Assembly (NCBI GenBank): GCA_002296965.1
Contig: DBIW01000012.1
Span: 67,748 to 131,747 of the forward strand
Reading direction: 5' to 3'
Length of the DNA stretch: 64,000 nucleotides
Source: Treponema sp. UBA792
GTDB lineage: Bacteria > Spirochaetota > Spirochaetia > Treponematales > Treponemataceae
Below are positions 34,843 through 44,612 of this stretch, piece after piece. The notes beneath the pieces are model-generated. The model ran no database searches, was not told where the DNA came from, and worked only from the letters and a program-made list of their open reading frames with translations. A program made the translations under genes and the position numbers. Numbering within the stretch: position 1 is the first letter of the stretch; every line of letters begins with the position of its first letter.

Positions 34843-36000
34843 ATGATGGATCCGACAAGCCCCCTGGACTCGATATATTTTATAACTCTGCCGGATGATT
34901 TCCGGCTTGCCGAAACCGCGCTTCAGATTGATCCGACAATACAGCTTCCCGTCCAGAAAAAGAATACGGATGCGCCGGGAACATTCAATCCGGAGGAGAT
35001 AACAGCGGAACAGATTCTTGCCGGAATTCTGACGGTTCTTGCTTATGACAAAAAGAATCCGAACCTTGACTACTACCGCTCGATAATAAAAAAAGCGAGA
35101 CCCGGCATAAAGAAGGAGCTCTGCGAAGCCGCAATACTCAAAACAAAAAACGGCGACTTTGAGCTTGCGGAGGAGATTTTTTCCGCGCTGCTGGGGCTTT
35201 CTCCTGACGATCCGGCGGTGATTCTTAACATGGCGCTCTTTCTTGATGAAAGGGCGGAATCTTTCAGGCACGCGGACATGAACGAATATGCGGACGCCTA
35301 CGACAGCGACGCATTCTCGTATTATCAGCAGGCGATGGATGCGGAGCCGCCACTGCCGGACGCATTCTTCAACGCGGGCTTCTTCTTCATGAAACAGTAC
35401 AAATACCGGGAGGCAAAAGACTGTTTTGAGACCTATCTGGCGCTCACCTGCGACACAAAAGATGAGGATCTTGGAGAAAACGGAATCTATAAAAAGGAGC
35501 GCGCGCAGGAAATCATCACGAACATAAACAGCCAGAACATGGATGACGCGCGGTTCAAGGCCGCATACGACCTGATTTCGGGAGGAGAAGAGGAAAAAGG
35601 ACTTGAGGAGATACGGAAATTCCTTCAGAACAACCCGAAGGTCTGGAATGCCTGGTTCATGTTGGGTTGGGGATTGAGAAAACTGAAACGCTATCAGGAT
35701 GCAAAGAATGCATTTCTTGAGGCGCTGAAATACGGCGGAGACAAAAACGCTGACACCTACAACGAGCTTTCCCTGTGCCTTATTCAGGAGAAGGATTTTG
35801 CCGCCGCAGAAAAGAATCTTAAAACAGCCCTGTCGATTGAGCCGGAGAACACAAAAGTCATGTCGAATCTCGGCTACCTTGCGCTCGCCAAAGGAGATTC
35901 CAATGAAGCCCGCAATTATTTTTCGGCGGCGCTGGAATTTGACCCGAACGACAAAATCGCCGCCGCAGAGCTGTTCAATCTGGAGAAATCCGGCAACTGA
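34843..36000 (+). CDS. Tetratricopeptide-repeat protein
   Basis: The 385-residue protein is built of TPR-like helix pairs, with clear units near 95-135 (DFELAEEIFSALLGLSPDDP), 160-210 and 270-385 (AWFMLGWGLRKLKRYQDAK, then EKNLKTALSIEPENTKV, NLGYLALAKGDSNEARNYF). There is no signal peptide. TPR proteins act as scaffolds. It starts one base after the PilZ stop with AAGGTAAG in front, so co-translation with the c-di-GMP protein is likely. A second in-frame ATG is one codon downstream. Confidence 0.8.
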   Translation: MMDPTSPLDSIYFITLPDDFRLAETALQIDPTIQLPVQKKNTDAPGTFNPEEITAEQILAGILTVLAYDKKNPNLDYYRSIIKKARPGIKKELCEAAILKTKNGDFELAEEIFSALLGLSPDDPAVILNMALFLDERAESFRHADMNEYADAYDSDAFSYYQQAMDAEPPLPDAFFNAGFFFMKQYKYREAKDCFETYLALTCDTKDEDLGENGIYKKERAQEIITNINSQNMDDARFKAAYDLISGGEEEKGLEEIRKFLQNNPKVWNAWFMLGWGLRKLKRYQDAKNAFLEALKYGGDKNADTYNELSLCLIQEKDFAAAEKNLKTALSIEPENTKVMSNLGYLALAKGDSNEARNYFSAALEFDPNDKIAAAELFNLEKSGN

Positions 36001-36009
36001 AAAACGGCG

Positions 36010-36468
36010 CTAATTCAGGAAATCAAGCGAAATTCTGTCTCCAATGGAAATTCCTTCCGCCGCGAACCAGCCCTGCGGAACTTCCAGCGCATATCTGACA
36101 GAAACGGTGCTCTTTACCGGCGAAAGACTGAACGGAGTCATGTCGAATATGTCGCGTATCACGCCATGCGAATCGATATAAGCGATGGAAAGCGGATGCG
36201 GCGTGTTCTTCATCCAGAATGAAAGAACCTGATCCTGTCCGAAAACAAATATCATCCCTGTTCCTGCCGGAATTTTCCTGCGCTCCATGAATCCGAACGC
36301 CCGTGTCTCCTCGGTGTCGGCGATTTCCGCAGTTACATCTGCGGTTCTTCCGTCCGCGCAAAAAATCCGGATGCCGGACGTATCAAGTTTTTTTCCGCCG
36401 CAACCATGCATAAACGCCGCAAGCAAAAGGAGCAGCAGCGGAATCCCATAGAATTTAAGTTTTCTCAT
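36010..36468 (-). CDS. DUF192 lipoprotein
   Basis: The 152-residue protein has a lipoprotein signal (FYGIPLLLLLLAAFMHGC, Cys about residue 23) and one DUF192 domain with RAFGFMERRKIPAGTGMIFVF, SFWMKNTPHPLSIAYID and YALEVPQGWFAAEGI. The family is widespread in bacteria and archaea and its role is not settled. It overlaps the upstream secreted-protein gene by four bases. The partner gene order suggests an envelope-localised pair. Confidence 0.85.
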   Translation of the reverse strand: MRKLKFYGIPLLLLLLAAFMHGCGGKKLDTSGIRIFCADGRTADVTAEIADTEETRAFGFMERRKIPAGTGMIFVFGQDQVLSFWMKNTPHPLSIAYIDSHGVIRDIFDMTPFSLSPVKSTVSVRYALEVPQGWFAAEGISIGDRISLDFLN

Positions 36469-37013
36469 AGCTCATCCAGAAACATTTCCCGCGTCATCTC
36501 CGTTCCGGACAGCGGAACAGATGATTTTCCACGCATGGAATCAGAAATTTTATTGTCTATATATTTCAGCGTAAGGGGTTTCTCCAGAATCATCGTTACA
36601 GAATCATCCTTCCATACGGCCTGCCTCGGATCAAGAGAATCAGGATTTCCATATTTGCCGCAAAGCGTAGTGAAAACGCTGTAATAGTCCATTTTATCAC
36701 GGTTGATATTTACCGTTATAGTAAAAAGTTTGTCCTCAAAGAACTGAAACCAGCATCGGCGCAGGAAAACAGAGCCATGACCGTATTCCGCATCCGTCTC
36801 GATAAGCACACGCGCGTCCCCAGGAATAAGAGACACATCTCTGTCACCGTGATAGCCGAAATCAGAGTTTTTTTTGAGCGCATCTTTAGTCTCGTCAAGC
36901 GACATTCCCAATGAAATTCCGCCATACCCGGAAGGAAGCGAATCCTCCGACCATGAAGCCTGGACAATAAAAAACGTAAAAAGAAAAAGAAATAAAAACG
37001 GAAGTCTTTTCAT
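36465..37013 (-). CDS. Secreted protein of unknown function
   Basis: The 182-residue protein has a signal peptide (MKRLPFLFLFLFTFFIVQAS, WSE). The mature part has YGGISLGMSLDETKDALKKN, a segment often seen in small periplasmic proteins that begin with a 'G-I-x-L-G-M' helix start, then a beta-rich half with FEDKLFTITVNINRDK. I cannot assign a function. It overlaps the DUF192 gene and is likely co-transcribed with it. Confidence 0.65.
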   Translation of the reverse strand: MKRLPFLFLFLFTFFIVQASWSEDSLPSGYGGISLGMSLDETKDALKKNSDFGYHGDRDVSLIPGDARVLIETDAEYGHGSVFLRRCWFQFFEDKLFTITVNINRDKMDYYSVFTTLCGKYGNPDSLDPRQAVWKDDSVTMILEKPLTLKYIDNKISDSMRGKSSVPLSGTEMTREMFLDEL

Positions 37014-37059
37014 ATCGAAGATTATCGGAAAAACAGAAAATTTGTTGATTCAAAAACAG

Positions 37060-38238
37060 TCAGCTCTGCTTGCGCAGGAACGCCGACTGCTTTGTAAGCT
37101 CAAGCAAATCCTTTATGAAGATTTTTCCGTTGATTATTTTTATATGCGAATCCTGCTGGAAATCATAGATTGCCTTCGGCTGAAGCTCCTTGGGAATTCC
37201 GCACATGTTCGCAAGATCAAGCAAAGTAAAGTCGGTCTGCCTTGAGTCGCCGAATTTAAGCGAGAGTTTCTGCTTTTCAAACTGAAGCGACAGCATATCC
37301 AGCATCCGCTCGGCGGGATTCATGATGCTTGCGTTATCAAGCTGGCGGTACATCGACCATAGCCGCTCCGCAAGTGTAGTGGTAAGTCTGGCAATAAGCT
37401 GCGGCTGCGTGGAGACCATCTGATTAAAGTTGTTCCTGTTCACGACCATCAGACGGCAGGCGGAATGGGCAATCGCCGAGGCCGAACGAGGCTTGTTCTC
37501 AAGAAGCGCCATCTCTCCGAACATATCTCCCTTCTGAAGGACAGCAAGCGTCACCTCATTTCCGTCCACAACTTTCGTTATGGAAACCTGTCCGCTTTGA
37601 ATTATAAACATATCGGCCCCGCGCTGCGCCTCTGAAAAAATCATGGTGTCCTGAGGGTATTCCCGGACAAGCTCCTCGGTCGGCTCAAAATAAACCGCAT
37701 GGGTTCTAGGCTTATATGTTATGAATTTCTTTTTTGCGACATCAGCGCATACACCTTCAGGTTTCGTTTTAAGGAACTGATAATATGCGTATTCGGCTAT
37801 GTCAAGCTTTCTGATTTTCTCGTAATATTCGGCAACCTTGAAAATCTGATCGGAAGTGTCGGCTGCGGCATTGTTCAACGTCGCTTTTGTAAGCATTTCG
37901 TTCATGACGCGCATTCTGTTCGCGAAAGTCTTTATTATTTTAAGTGCAACCGGCGTATTTTTTACGATAAGATCAGGATATTGCTCCTTTTTTACGGAAA
38001 TGACAGCGACATCATCCGTAAGGGCGACAGCGGTTTCTATCTGAGGATGCCCGGACATACACGGCACGACACCGACAAAATCACCGGGACCAAGTCTGAC
38101 CGGCGCAAGTCCCGCACTGGCACCTTTGTAACACTGAACAAATCCCCTCTGTATAATGTAGAAACGGTCACTGTCAGCCTTGCCTTCCATGACAATATAT
38201 GAGCCTTTCTTAAAATTCAAAATCGACAGCTGCAGCAC
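37060..38238 (-). CDS. Double cyclic-nucleotide-binding-domain regulator
   Basis: The 392-residue protein has two cNMP-binding domains (about 5-105 and 190-300). The second has the phosphate-binding cassette-like GDMFGEMALLENKPRSASA; the first is divergent (GDFVGVVPCMSGHPQIETA). A C-terminal segment (FTLLDLANMCGIPKELQPKA, then KIINGKIFIKDL) looks like a Crp-type winged helix. Similar proteins are conserved in treponemes upstream of murB and cysS. The GTG start is supported by GGTGG six bases upstream. Ligand identity (cAMP, cGMP or none) is not shown by sequence. Confidence 0.82.
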   Translation of the reverse strand: MLQLSILNFKKGSYIVMEGKADSDRFYIIQRGFVQCYKGASAGLAPVRLGPGDFVGVVPCMSGHPQIETAVALTDDVAVISVKKEQYPDLIVKNTPVALKIIKTFANRMRVMNEMLTKATLNNAAADTSDQIFKVAEYYEKIRKLDIAEYAYYQFLKTKPEGVCADVAKKKFITYKPRTHAVYFEPTEELVREYPQDTMIFSEAQRGADMFIIQSGQVSITKVVDGNEVTLAVLQKGDMFGEMALLENKPRSASAIAHSACRLMVVNRNNFNQMVSTQPQLIARLTTTLAERLWSMYRQLDNASIMNPAERMLDMLSLQFEKQKLSLKFGDSRQTDFTLLDLANMCGIPKELQPKAIYDFQQDSHIKIINGKIFIKDLLELTKQSAFLRKQS

Positions 38239-38276
38239 TTTTCACCACCCGATAACATTAAAATTATAAATTCACA

Positions 38277-39272
38277 TTATCCGTTTGTCAACAAACGTGA
38301 ACAAACTGAATCCTTATAGTCAAATTTATTATCGACAAAAACAATCTCCGGCTCAAGCACAAAACCTGTCCTTTCAAAAACCGTTTTCCTTATATGCTCC
38401 GTAAGATTGCGTATGTCAGTTCCTGAGGCGTTTCCCGTGTTTATAATAAAATTTCCGTGCCATGGCGCGACTTCCGCTCCGCCTACAGAAAAACCTTTAA
38501 GACCGGCATCCTCAATAATTTTGCCGGAAGGCGCACCGAACTTCCTGTTGTTCTTGAAGACACTTCCCGCGCTTGGAAAACGGAAATGTCCCTTGGAGAC
38601 ACGCTCATTCACATAAAAGGCGCAGTCTCCGCGGATTTTTTCCATGCGGTCCGGAGACTCCTTTTTCAGGCGGAAAACCGCAGAAAGAACGGCAAACGGA
38701 AATTTCTGAAACGGCGAGCGTTTGTAGTCCCAGTCAGATGCGGAAAATTCAATTTTCCCGCGGGAAAGATTCTCCAAATCAAGAAATTCCGCCGAGCAGA
38801 AAATGTCGCTCACTGAAAGATCAAAACACCTTGCGTTCATGTAGACGGCTCCGCCCACACTGCCCGGAAGTCCCGCAAATTTTTCCATTCCGGAAATGCA
38901 GGCATCCGCACAGAAATTCACAAACGAGGCGAACGAAGCCCCGGACTGACATTCAACAAGAACAAAATCACCGTCTTCCCCAAGAATTCTGATTCCGCCG
39001 CAATTTCTAGTGGAGACAACCGCTCCCGTAAATTCACCGTCCGGAAACACGATATTGCTTCCGCCGCCAAGCAGAAAAAAAGGAACATTCTCACGGCGCA
39101 GCAGCTCAAAGGCAAAGACAAAAGAATCGGAATCTTCGGGCGCAATAAAAAGTTCCGCAGTTCCTCCGGTTCTGAACGTGGAAAACTGCGGCAGCGGACG
39201 GTCAAAACTGATTTCGCCATGGAAATTTCCGTTCATATTGAAATTTTTGCCTATTTCTCTTATGTTATACAC
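38277..39272 (-). CDS. murB: UDP-N-acetylenolpyruvoylglucosamine reductase
   Basis: The 331-residue flavoenzyme reduces UDP-GlcNAc-enolpyruvate to UDP-MurNAc in peptidoglycan synthesis. The FAD-binding domain has FSTFRTGGTAELFIAP and FLLGGGSNIVFPDG; the substrate domain has FAGLPGSVGGAVYMNARC, YKRSPFQKF, the serine-containing RFPSAGSVFKN and the C-terminal GLKGFSVGGAEVAPWHGNFI with PEI near the end. The GTG start is supported by AAAGGA seven bases upstream; an ATG 12 codons later (39236) is the alternative. Confidence 0.93.
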   Translation of the reverse strand: MYNIREIGKNFNMNGNFHGEISFDRPLPQFSTFRTGGTAELFIAPEDSDSFVFAFELLRRENVPFFLLGGGSNIVFPDGEFTGAVVSTRNCGGIRILGEDGDFVLVECQSGASFASFVNFCADACISGMEKFAGLPGSVGGAVYMNARCFDLSVSDIFCSAEFLDLENLSRGKIEFSASDWDYKRSPFQKFPFAVLSAVFRLKKESPDRMEKIRGDCAFYVNERVSKGHFRFPSAGSVFKNNRKFGAPSGKIIEDAGLKGFSVGGAEVAPWHGNFIINTGNASGTDIRNLTEHIRKTVFERTGFVLEPEIVFVDNKFDYKDSVCSRLLTNG

Positions 39273-39397
39273 AATATATCCTTTAGAATTTCCTGTCGAA
39301 CAGCAATTTTTCTCAGATCAGAAAATTCCGGAAAAACAGCTTTCAGGAAGCCTTTATTCTATATAAGATTTATCTTTTTTTAAAGAGGTGCTGAAAA

Positions 39398-40876
39398 ATG
39401 GCGTTGAGACTGTACAACACAATGGGCCGCAAGATGGAAGAATTCGTTCCGATTCACGAAGGTTTTGTGGGATTTTACGGATGCGGACCGACCGTCTACA
39501 ACTACGCGCACATCGGAAATCTCCGCGCCTACGTTTTTCTTGACACGCTTGACCGCACGCTCACTTTCCTCGGATACGACAAAAAGCACGTGATGAACAT
39601 AACAGACATCGGTCATCTTACCGGAGACGCAGACGAGGGCGAAGACAAGATGCTCAAGACAGCCCAGGAACGCCATCAGTCGGTTCTTGAAGTCGCAAAA
39701 TTCTACACGGACGCTTTTTTCAATGACATCGACAGGCTGAACATAATCAGGCCGGATGTCGTCTGCAAGGCGACTGAGCACGTCCAGGACATGATTGAGC
39801 TTATCAAGAGAATCGAAGCGAACGGGCACACCTATATGTCCGGCGGAAACCTCTACTACGACGTTACGACTTATCCAGACTACGGAAAACTCGCCAACCT
39901 GAACCTTGACGATTTAAAAGCCGGCGCAAGAATCGAAGTTGACCAGAACAAGCGCAATCCTTATGACTTTGTCCTCTGGTTCACAAAATCAAAATTTGAA
40001 AATCAGGCCCTGACCTGGGACTCTCCTTGGGGAAGAGGATATCCGGGCTGGCACATCGAATGTTCCGCAATGAGCATGAAATACCTCGGCGAGCATTTTG
40101 ACATACACACTGGCGGAATCGACCACATCCCGATTCACCACACAAATGAAATCGCCCAGTCAGAAGGCGCAACCGGCCACAAATGGGTGAACTACTGGCT
40201 TCACAATGAATTCCTTGTGATTCAGAAAGAGCAGCCGGACAGCAGCGGAGACACCGCAAAAATGTCAAAATCATCTGGAAATTTCCTGACGCTGCAAAGC
40301 CTCATCGACCGCGGCTATGATCCGCTTGACTACAGATATTTTCTGATGGGAGCGCATTACCGCAGTCAGGCAAAATTCAGCTGGAACTCGATGGATTCCG
40401 CAAAAAATTCACGCAAAGCGCTGGTTCAGCGGGCCGCAAAACTTTTTGCTGTATACGACGGAGACGACATTCCGTCCGAAAGACTTTCCGCGAAAGCGAC
40501 CGAATATCTGGGCAATTTCAGGGCTGCCATGGAGAACGACCTTTCAACTCCGCAGGCGCTTGGTGTTCTCCAGCTTGCGATAAAGGACGCGGCGCTCAAA
40601 CCGGAAGAGGCGGTCACGCTCGCACGAAGCATGGATAAAGTTCTCGGACTAAAACTTGAGGAATCGGCGAAAGAATTCAACTCCAGAACGGAAAATGCCG
40701 TTGATATTCACAGTGATGATCCGGAAGCGGAGGAAATCGACAGGCTTGTAAAAGAAAGAATGGAAGCAAAAAAAGCGAAGAATTTTGCGGAAGCCGACAG
40801 AATCAGAGATGAACTTACCGCACGGGGAATAACCGTCACCGACACACCGGCCGGTCCCGTATGGAAACGTTCGTAG
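39398..40876 (+). CDS. cysS: Cysteinyl-tRNA synthetase
   Basis: The 492-residue class I synthetase has the HIGH-type motif [14 protein letters not shown], the zinc-site cysteines ([37 protein letters not shown]), the KMSKS motif [12 protein letters not shown] and the anticodon-binding C-terminal domain. A Shine-Dalgarno AGAGGTG precedes the ATG. It is divergent from murB, an order I recall from T. pallidum as well. It is followed 27 bases later by an ECF sigma factor gene. Confidence 0.96.
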   Translation: MALRLYNTMGRKMEEFVPIHEGFVGFYGCGPTVYNYAHIGNLRAYVFLDTLDRTLTFLGYDKKHVMNITDIGHLTGDADEGEDKMLKTAQERHQSVLEVAKFYTDAFFNDIDRLNIIRPDVVCKATEHVQDMIELIKRIEANGHTYMSGGNLYYDVTTYPDYGKLANLNLDDLKAGARIEVDQNKRNPYDFVLWFTKSKFENQALTWDSPWGRGYPGWHIECSAMSMKYLGEHFDIHTGGIDHIPIHHTNEIAQSEGATGHKWVNYWLHNEFLVIQKEQPDSSGDTAKMSKSSGNFLTLQSLIDRGYDPLDYRYFLMGAHYRSQAKFSWNSMDSAKNSRKALVQRAAKLFAVYDGDDIPSERLSAKATEYLGNFRAAMENDLSTPQALGVLQLAIKDAALKPEEAVTLARSMDKVLGLKLEESAKEFNSRTENAVDIHSDDPEAEEIDRLVKERMEAKKAKNFAEADRIRDELTARGITVTDTPAGPVWKRS

Positions 40877-40903
40877 CATTCTGTAACCTTTTACGGAGTC
40901 CAT

Positions 40904-41473
40904 GTGTTTTACCCGAAAGAACGGAATCAGCAGGAATCGGCCTCATCACTTAATGCAGGAAATCCCGCTGATTTCAGGATGATTTATGACGCCACAATGC
41001 AGATGCTCTTCAAAATCGCATACAGAATTGTGAATGATGAGGAAGCGGCAGAAGATTTGGCGCACGATTCGCTGATAAAAATGAACGAAAAGGAACTTGT
41101 GTTTCCGTCGCTGAACGACGCGAAATACTGGCTGATCCGGGTCGTAAAGAATGCCTCCCTGAACTACATAAAACGCAAGGAGAGGGAGCGGAAAGCCTAT
41201 GAGAAAGTTCTTTACGAGGACAAACGTAAAACTCCGTCAGGCGAAGAGGAACTTCTGAAAGCCGATTCAATCAGAAAGGCGAGGGAAGCGCTCCGGAAGC
41301 TGCCAAAGGGAATGCAGGAAGTTCTTATCCTCAAGGAATACAGCGAGATGAACTACAAGGAAATCGGAAAAATCCTTGGAATAACTGAGGGCAACGTAAA
41401 AGTCAGAGTCTTCAGAGCGAGAGAACAGCTTGTAAAACTGATAGGAGAAGAAAATGTCTTTCTGCCCGAATAA
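40904..41473 (+). CDS. ECF-type RNA polymerase sigma factor
   Basis: The 189-residue protein has sigma region 2 (LFKIAYRIVNDEEAAEDLAH, then DSLIKM) and region 4 (LPKGMQEVLILKEYSEMNYKEI with the helix-turn-helix GKILGITEGNVKVRVFRARE), and no region 1 or 3, as in extracytoplasmic-function sigma factors. Start codon is GTG with GGAG five bases upstream. Its end overlaps the anti-sigma gene by 20 bases. It directs transcription of an envelope-stress or similar regulon not visible here. Treponema pallidum has one such sigma factor next to cysS. Confidence 0.9.
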   Translation: MFYPKERNQQESASSLNAGNPADFRMIYDATMQMLFKIAYRIVNDEEAAEDLAHDSLIKMNEKELVFPSLNDAKYWLIRVVKNASLNYIKRKERERKAYEKVLYEDKRKTPSGEEELLKADSIRKAREALRKLPKGMQEVLILKEYSEMNYKEIGKILGITEGNVKVRVFRAREQLVKLIGEENVFLPE

Positions 41474-42101
41474 AGATATTCATTCTGTTTATCTTGACAA
41501 CGAACTGCCTGAAATTTACCGGGCTGAATATGAATCGCATATAAACAGCTGCCCGGAATGTCGGAGCAGACTTGAAAAGCTGCGTGCCGTCCACAATCTG
41601 CTTGCCGCAGACTCAAAAAACATAACTCCGGACAGTCATTACATGAACCAAAGTTTTGAACGGCTCTCAGTAAGAATGAGCTACGCAAAAACAACCAGAA
41701 AAAGCACAGTTCCGAGTCTTTCCGCGCTGCGGTACACAATTCCGGCGGTCGCAGCAGCCGCCGTATTCGGGCTAATCATTCCGTTGAGGATGGCAGAAGC
41801 CCCGAACATGATGAATTCAACCACGGCTCAATTCGTATCCCATACGGCAAGCGCTCCTATCGCCGGAGGAAAAAGCGTCGTGCTTTCGGGCAACATCGAA
41901 CATACTGCGGTAAATTCAATCAGAAATGTCAGCACAAATTCCGCCGAGAAAAATCTGATAAATGATGTGGATGTATTCAGACCGGCATTCAACGAAGACA
42001 AGTCCATCTCCATAAAAATAACGGTTCCCGGAATAAATCCTGCACCCATAACAGCAACAATCCAACTGCCAATGTCCATGATTCCAGGTCAATTCCAGTG
42101 A
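41454..42101 (+). CDS. Anti-sigma factor with zinc-finger-type ASD
   Basis: The 215-residue protein has an N-terminal anti-sigma domain with the H-x3-C-x2-C zinc motif (ESHINSCPECRSRLE, about 26-40) and one membrane helix near residues 100-117 (YTIPAVAAAAVFGLIIPL). The C-terminal 100 residues lie outside the membrane and are Ser/Thr-rich. It should hold the upstream sigma factor at the inner membrane and release it on a signal. It overlaps the sigma gene by 20 bases and the next gene by four (GTGA), forming a tight three-gene operon. Confidence 0.85.
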   Translation: MSFCPNKDIHSVYLDNELPEIYRAEYESHINSCPECRSRLEKLRAVHNLLAADSKNITPDSHYMNQSFERLSVRMSYAKTTRKSTVPSLSALRYTIPAVAAAAVFGLIIPLRMAEAPNMMNSTTAQFVSHTASAPIAGGKSVVLSGNIEHTAVNSIRNVSTNSAEKNLINDVDVFRPAFNEDKSISIKITVPGINPAPITATIQLPMSMIPGQFQ

Positions 42102-43801
42102 ATTCCACAGGCAAATTAAGCTATATTTTCAGAAAGTCCCCTCTTGCAAGGCTGATGACGGCGATTCTGATTGTCGCCGCTGTTTCTGCGGTTGTCTTTA
42201 TTTCGGGAGTAAAGACAAAAAGCGTTCCAATTATAGATGCCATCACGCCGCCTGTCGGCTCGCCGGGAGAAGTCGTGGTCATCAGCGGAAAGAATTTCGG
42301 CGAATCAAGAGAAATGAACTATGTTGAATTTGCAGGCGCACGTCTTACGGCAAGCTCATACATCTCCTGGAGCGACAACGAAATAAAATTCGTTCTGCCG
42401 GCCAACATTCAGGACGGACTTGTGTACGTAGGAACGAAAAGCGAAAAATCAAATCCGGTTCTCTTCGCAAACGAGACGGAAATTCCCGTCCCTGTTACCG
42501 GCTCCGCCCCGACGACGCTCCCCAAAATAACATCCCTTTCGGCCGACAGGCTGGCGCCCGGAGAGATTCTGACGGTTTACGGAAGCAATTTCGGAGAGAA
42601 CAGAAACACATCCCAAGTTTTATTCACCGCCGATTACGGAGAAAAATCCGCGAATTCCGACTTCACCGACATAAAACTGTACAACGAGAACATGATTCCC
42701 GCATCGGATTTTGATTTTGCCTATGAATACTGGAGCAGCACAGAAATCCGGGTCCGGGTTCCGGACGGGGCGGGCAGCGGAGAAGTCATCGTGGACACAG
42801 GAAAAGAAAAATCCGAGCCCAAGAATTTTTCTGTAGATACAAGAGCCGGCAAAAAGAAATTCTCCGAAAGGAAAATTTATCTTATAAAATACACAGCGGA
42901 CATCGCCGATGTCGTCATAACGGATTTCGGAACAGTGACGCTCAGATGTCCGGTTCCTGTAAAATATTCGGCGCAGCCTGACGTCGAAGTGACCGAAGTC
43001 TCTCCGGAGCCGATTCTTTTCAATTATCAGAACAACCTGATTCATCAGTTCACAAAAAACAGGAGCGGTCCGGAAAAAAACGTCTCTTCCCAGAGTTTCG
43101 CGCTTCCTGTATATGAGGTGAACACGACGGTGTATCCCGAACGGATCGGAAGTTATTCCGACATAAGCGCAGGAACAGTCTCCGCATACACAAAAGCCGA
43201 TGCGCTTGTTCCGTCAGACAATCAGAAAATAAAGGAGCTTGCGGAAAAAATTACGGGAAAAGAAAAAAATCCGTTCAGAAAGGCAAAACTTCTGTACGCA
43301 TACATAACCGCAGAATTTGAAATTCTCAGAGACAAACGCAATGAAAGCGCATCTCCGCTGGATCTTATAGAGGAAGGCAAGGGGGATGCCTATGATTTTG
43401 CCGTCATTCTTACAGCGCTCATGAGGGCGGCCGGAATTCCCGCAATAACAGACGGAGGCATACTGATAAATCAGGATCTGACAACCCAACCGCACTGGTG
43501 GTGCGAGTTCTATATCCCGAAAGTCGGTTGGATTCCGGCGGATCCGGCTCTTGGCGCAGGACTTGAATACAAGAACTGGCAGGAAATCAGCAATCCCGGC
43601 GAATTCTACTTCGGGAATCTCGACTCCCATCACATCGCATTCTCAAGAAGCTGGAGCAACCTGAAACCGTTCTCGCAGGACAACAAAATAGTGCAATATC
43701 CCCGCAGCTTTGCGCTTCAGTCAATCTGGGAGGAATCATCAGACAGCACGGCAAAATACAGCTCATTCTGGACAGTTCCTGTCGTTGCCGGTGTCTACTG
43801 A
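42098..43801 (+). CDS. IPT/TIG-domain protein with an inactive transglutaminase-like domain
   Basis: The 567-residue protein has a membrane anchor (about 18-37), two IPT/TIG domains (PIIDAITPPVGSPGEVVVISG at 44-64; ITSLSADRLAPGEILTVYGS at 144-163), a linker domain, and a transglutaminase-like fold (about 395-490). That fold keeps His466 (QPHWWCEFY) and Asp482 (GWIPADPALG) but has Ala431 where the catalytic Cys should be (GDAYDFAVI), so it is probably a binding or sensing domain. Overlap with the anti-sigma gene by GTGA suggests it senses the envelope signal for the sigma factor. Confidence 0.8.
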   Translation: MNSTGKLSYIFRKSPLARLMTAILIVAAVSAVVFISGVKTKSVPIIDAITPPVGSPGEVVVISGKNFGESREMNYVEFAGARLTASSYISWSDNEIKFVLPANIQDGLVYVGTKSEKSNPVLFANETEIPVPVTGSAPTTLPKITSLSADRLAPGEILTVYGSNFGENRNTSQVLFTADYGEKSANSDFTDIKLYNENMIPASDFDFAYEYWSSTEIRVRVPDGAGSGEVIVDTGKEKSEPKNFSVDTRAGKKKFSERKIYLIKYTADIADVVITDFGTVTLRCPVPVKYSAQPDVEVTEVSPEPILFNYQNNLIHQFTKNRSGPEKNVSSQSFALPVYEVNTTVYPERIGSYSDISAGTVSAYTKADALVPSDNQKIKELAEKITGKEKNPFRKAKLLYAYITAEFEILRDKRNESASPLDLIEEGKGDAYDFAVILTALMRAAGIPAITDGGILINQDLTTQPHWWCEFYIPKVGWIPADPALGAGLEYKNWQEISNPGEFYFGNLDSHHIAFSRSWSNLKPFSQDNKIVQYPRSFALQSIWEESSDSTAKYSSFWTVPVVAGVY

Positions 43802-43842
43802 CATTTTTACGTACTAACGTGGTACTTATAGGAGGAAAAAAA

Positions 43843-44538
43843 ATGACAAAAGTTCTTTCCGTAGGAGGATCGATAATCGCCCCGGAAAAACCGGACAATT
43901 CATTCTTAAGAGAATTCGTGGTTATGGTGACCGGCTGGCTCAATGCGGACAGCAGCAGAAGACTCATTCTTGTTGCAGGAGGAGGCGCGCCCGCACGTAT
44001 TTATCAGCACGCCTACGCCGAAGTTTCCGCCGAAACAGGAATTCCGGCAGAAAGCAACGCCGCCGACTGGATCGGAATAATGGCGACCAGAATAAACGCC
44101 CAGCTGCTGAAGGCTCTTTTTGGAAATTTGTGCAGGAACGAAGTGGTGTACAATCCGACGGAAGACCTGAATTTTGACGGACAGATTCTTGTCGCGGCCG
44201 GATGGAAACCGGGATTCTCAACCGACAATGACGCCGTTCTTCTGGGAGAGAAATTCGGTGCGGACACAATAGTGAATCTGTCAAACATAGAAAAAGTCTA
44301 CACTGACGATCCGCGGAAAAATCCCGACGCAAAACCGCTCGATACGATTTCATGGAAGGATTTCCGCGCGATGGTCGGCGACGAATGGACACCCGGTAAA
44401 AACACTCCGTTCGATCCGATCGCATCAAAAAAAGCGGAATCCCTCGGAATGAAGGTAATCTGCGCAGGTGGAAAAAACATTCCGAACATACGCGCGATTC
44501 TTGACGGCGGAGAATATATCGGAACAACAATCGGCTGA
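43843..44538 (+). CDS. pyrH: UMP kinase, archaeal-like
   Basis: The 231-residue amino-acid-kinase-fold enzyme phosphorylates UMP to UDP. It has VLSVGGSIIAPEKPD at the start, LILVAGGGAPARIYQ for the phosphate loop, WKPGFSTDNDAVLLGEKFGA and VYTDDPRKNPDAKPL. The pattern is closer to the shorter archaeal-type PyrH than to the enterobacterial one. AGGAGG precedes the ATG at close range. It follows the sigma operon by 41 bases but has its own terminator downstream. Confidence 0.87.
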   Translation: MTKVLSVGGSIIAPEKPDNSFLREFVVMVTGWLNADSSRRLILVAGGGAPARIYQHAYAEVSAETGIPAESNAADWIGIMATRINAQLLKALFGNLCRNEVVYNPTEDLNFDGQILVAAGWKPGFSTDNDAVLLGEKFGADTIVNLSNIEKVYTDDPRKNPDAKPLDTISWKDFRAMVGDEWTPGKNTPFDPIASKKAESLGMKVICAGGKNIPNIRAILDGGEYIGTTIG

Positions 44539-44555
44539 TAAAAACACGTCTGGTC

Positions 44556-44601
44556 AAGGCACGGAGACGGAGACAAAATCCGCACCGTGCCTTTAAAAAT
44601 T
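44556..44601 (+). terminator. Terminator of pyrH
   Basis: AAGGCACGG (44556-44564) pairs with CCGTGCCTT (44585-44593), followed by TAAAAATTT, a weak U tail. It lies between the convergent pyrH and M16 protease genes. Confidence 0.6.
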
Positions 44602-44612
44602 TCCGTCCCTGA

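Noticed and set aside
39273..39397. T-box or other riboswitch before cysS
   Set aside because: The intergenic gap is 125 bases and shared with a divergent gene; no conserved motif was found.
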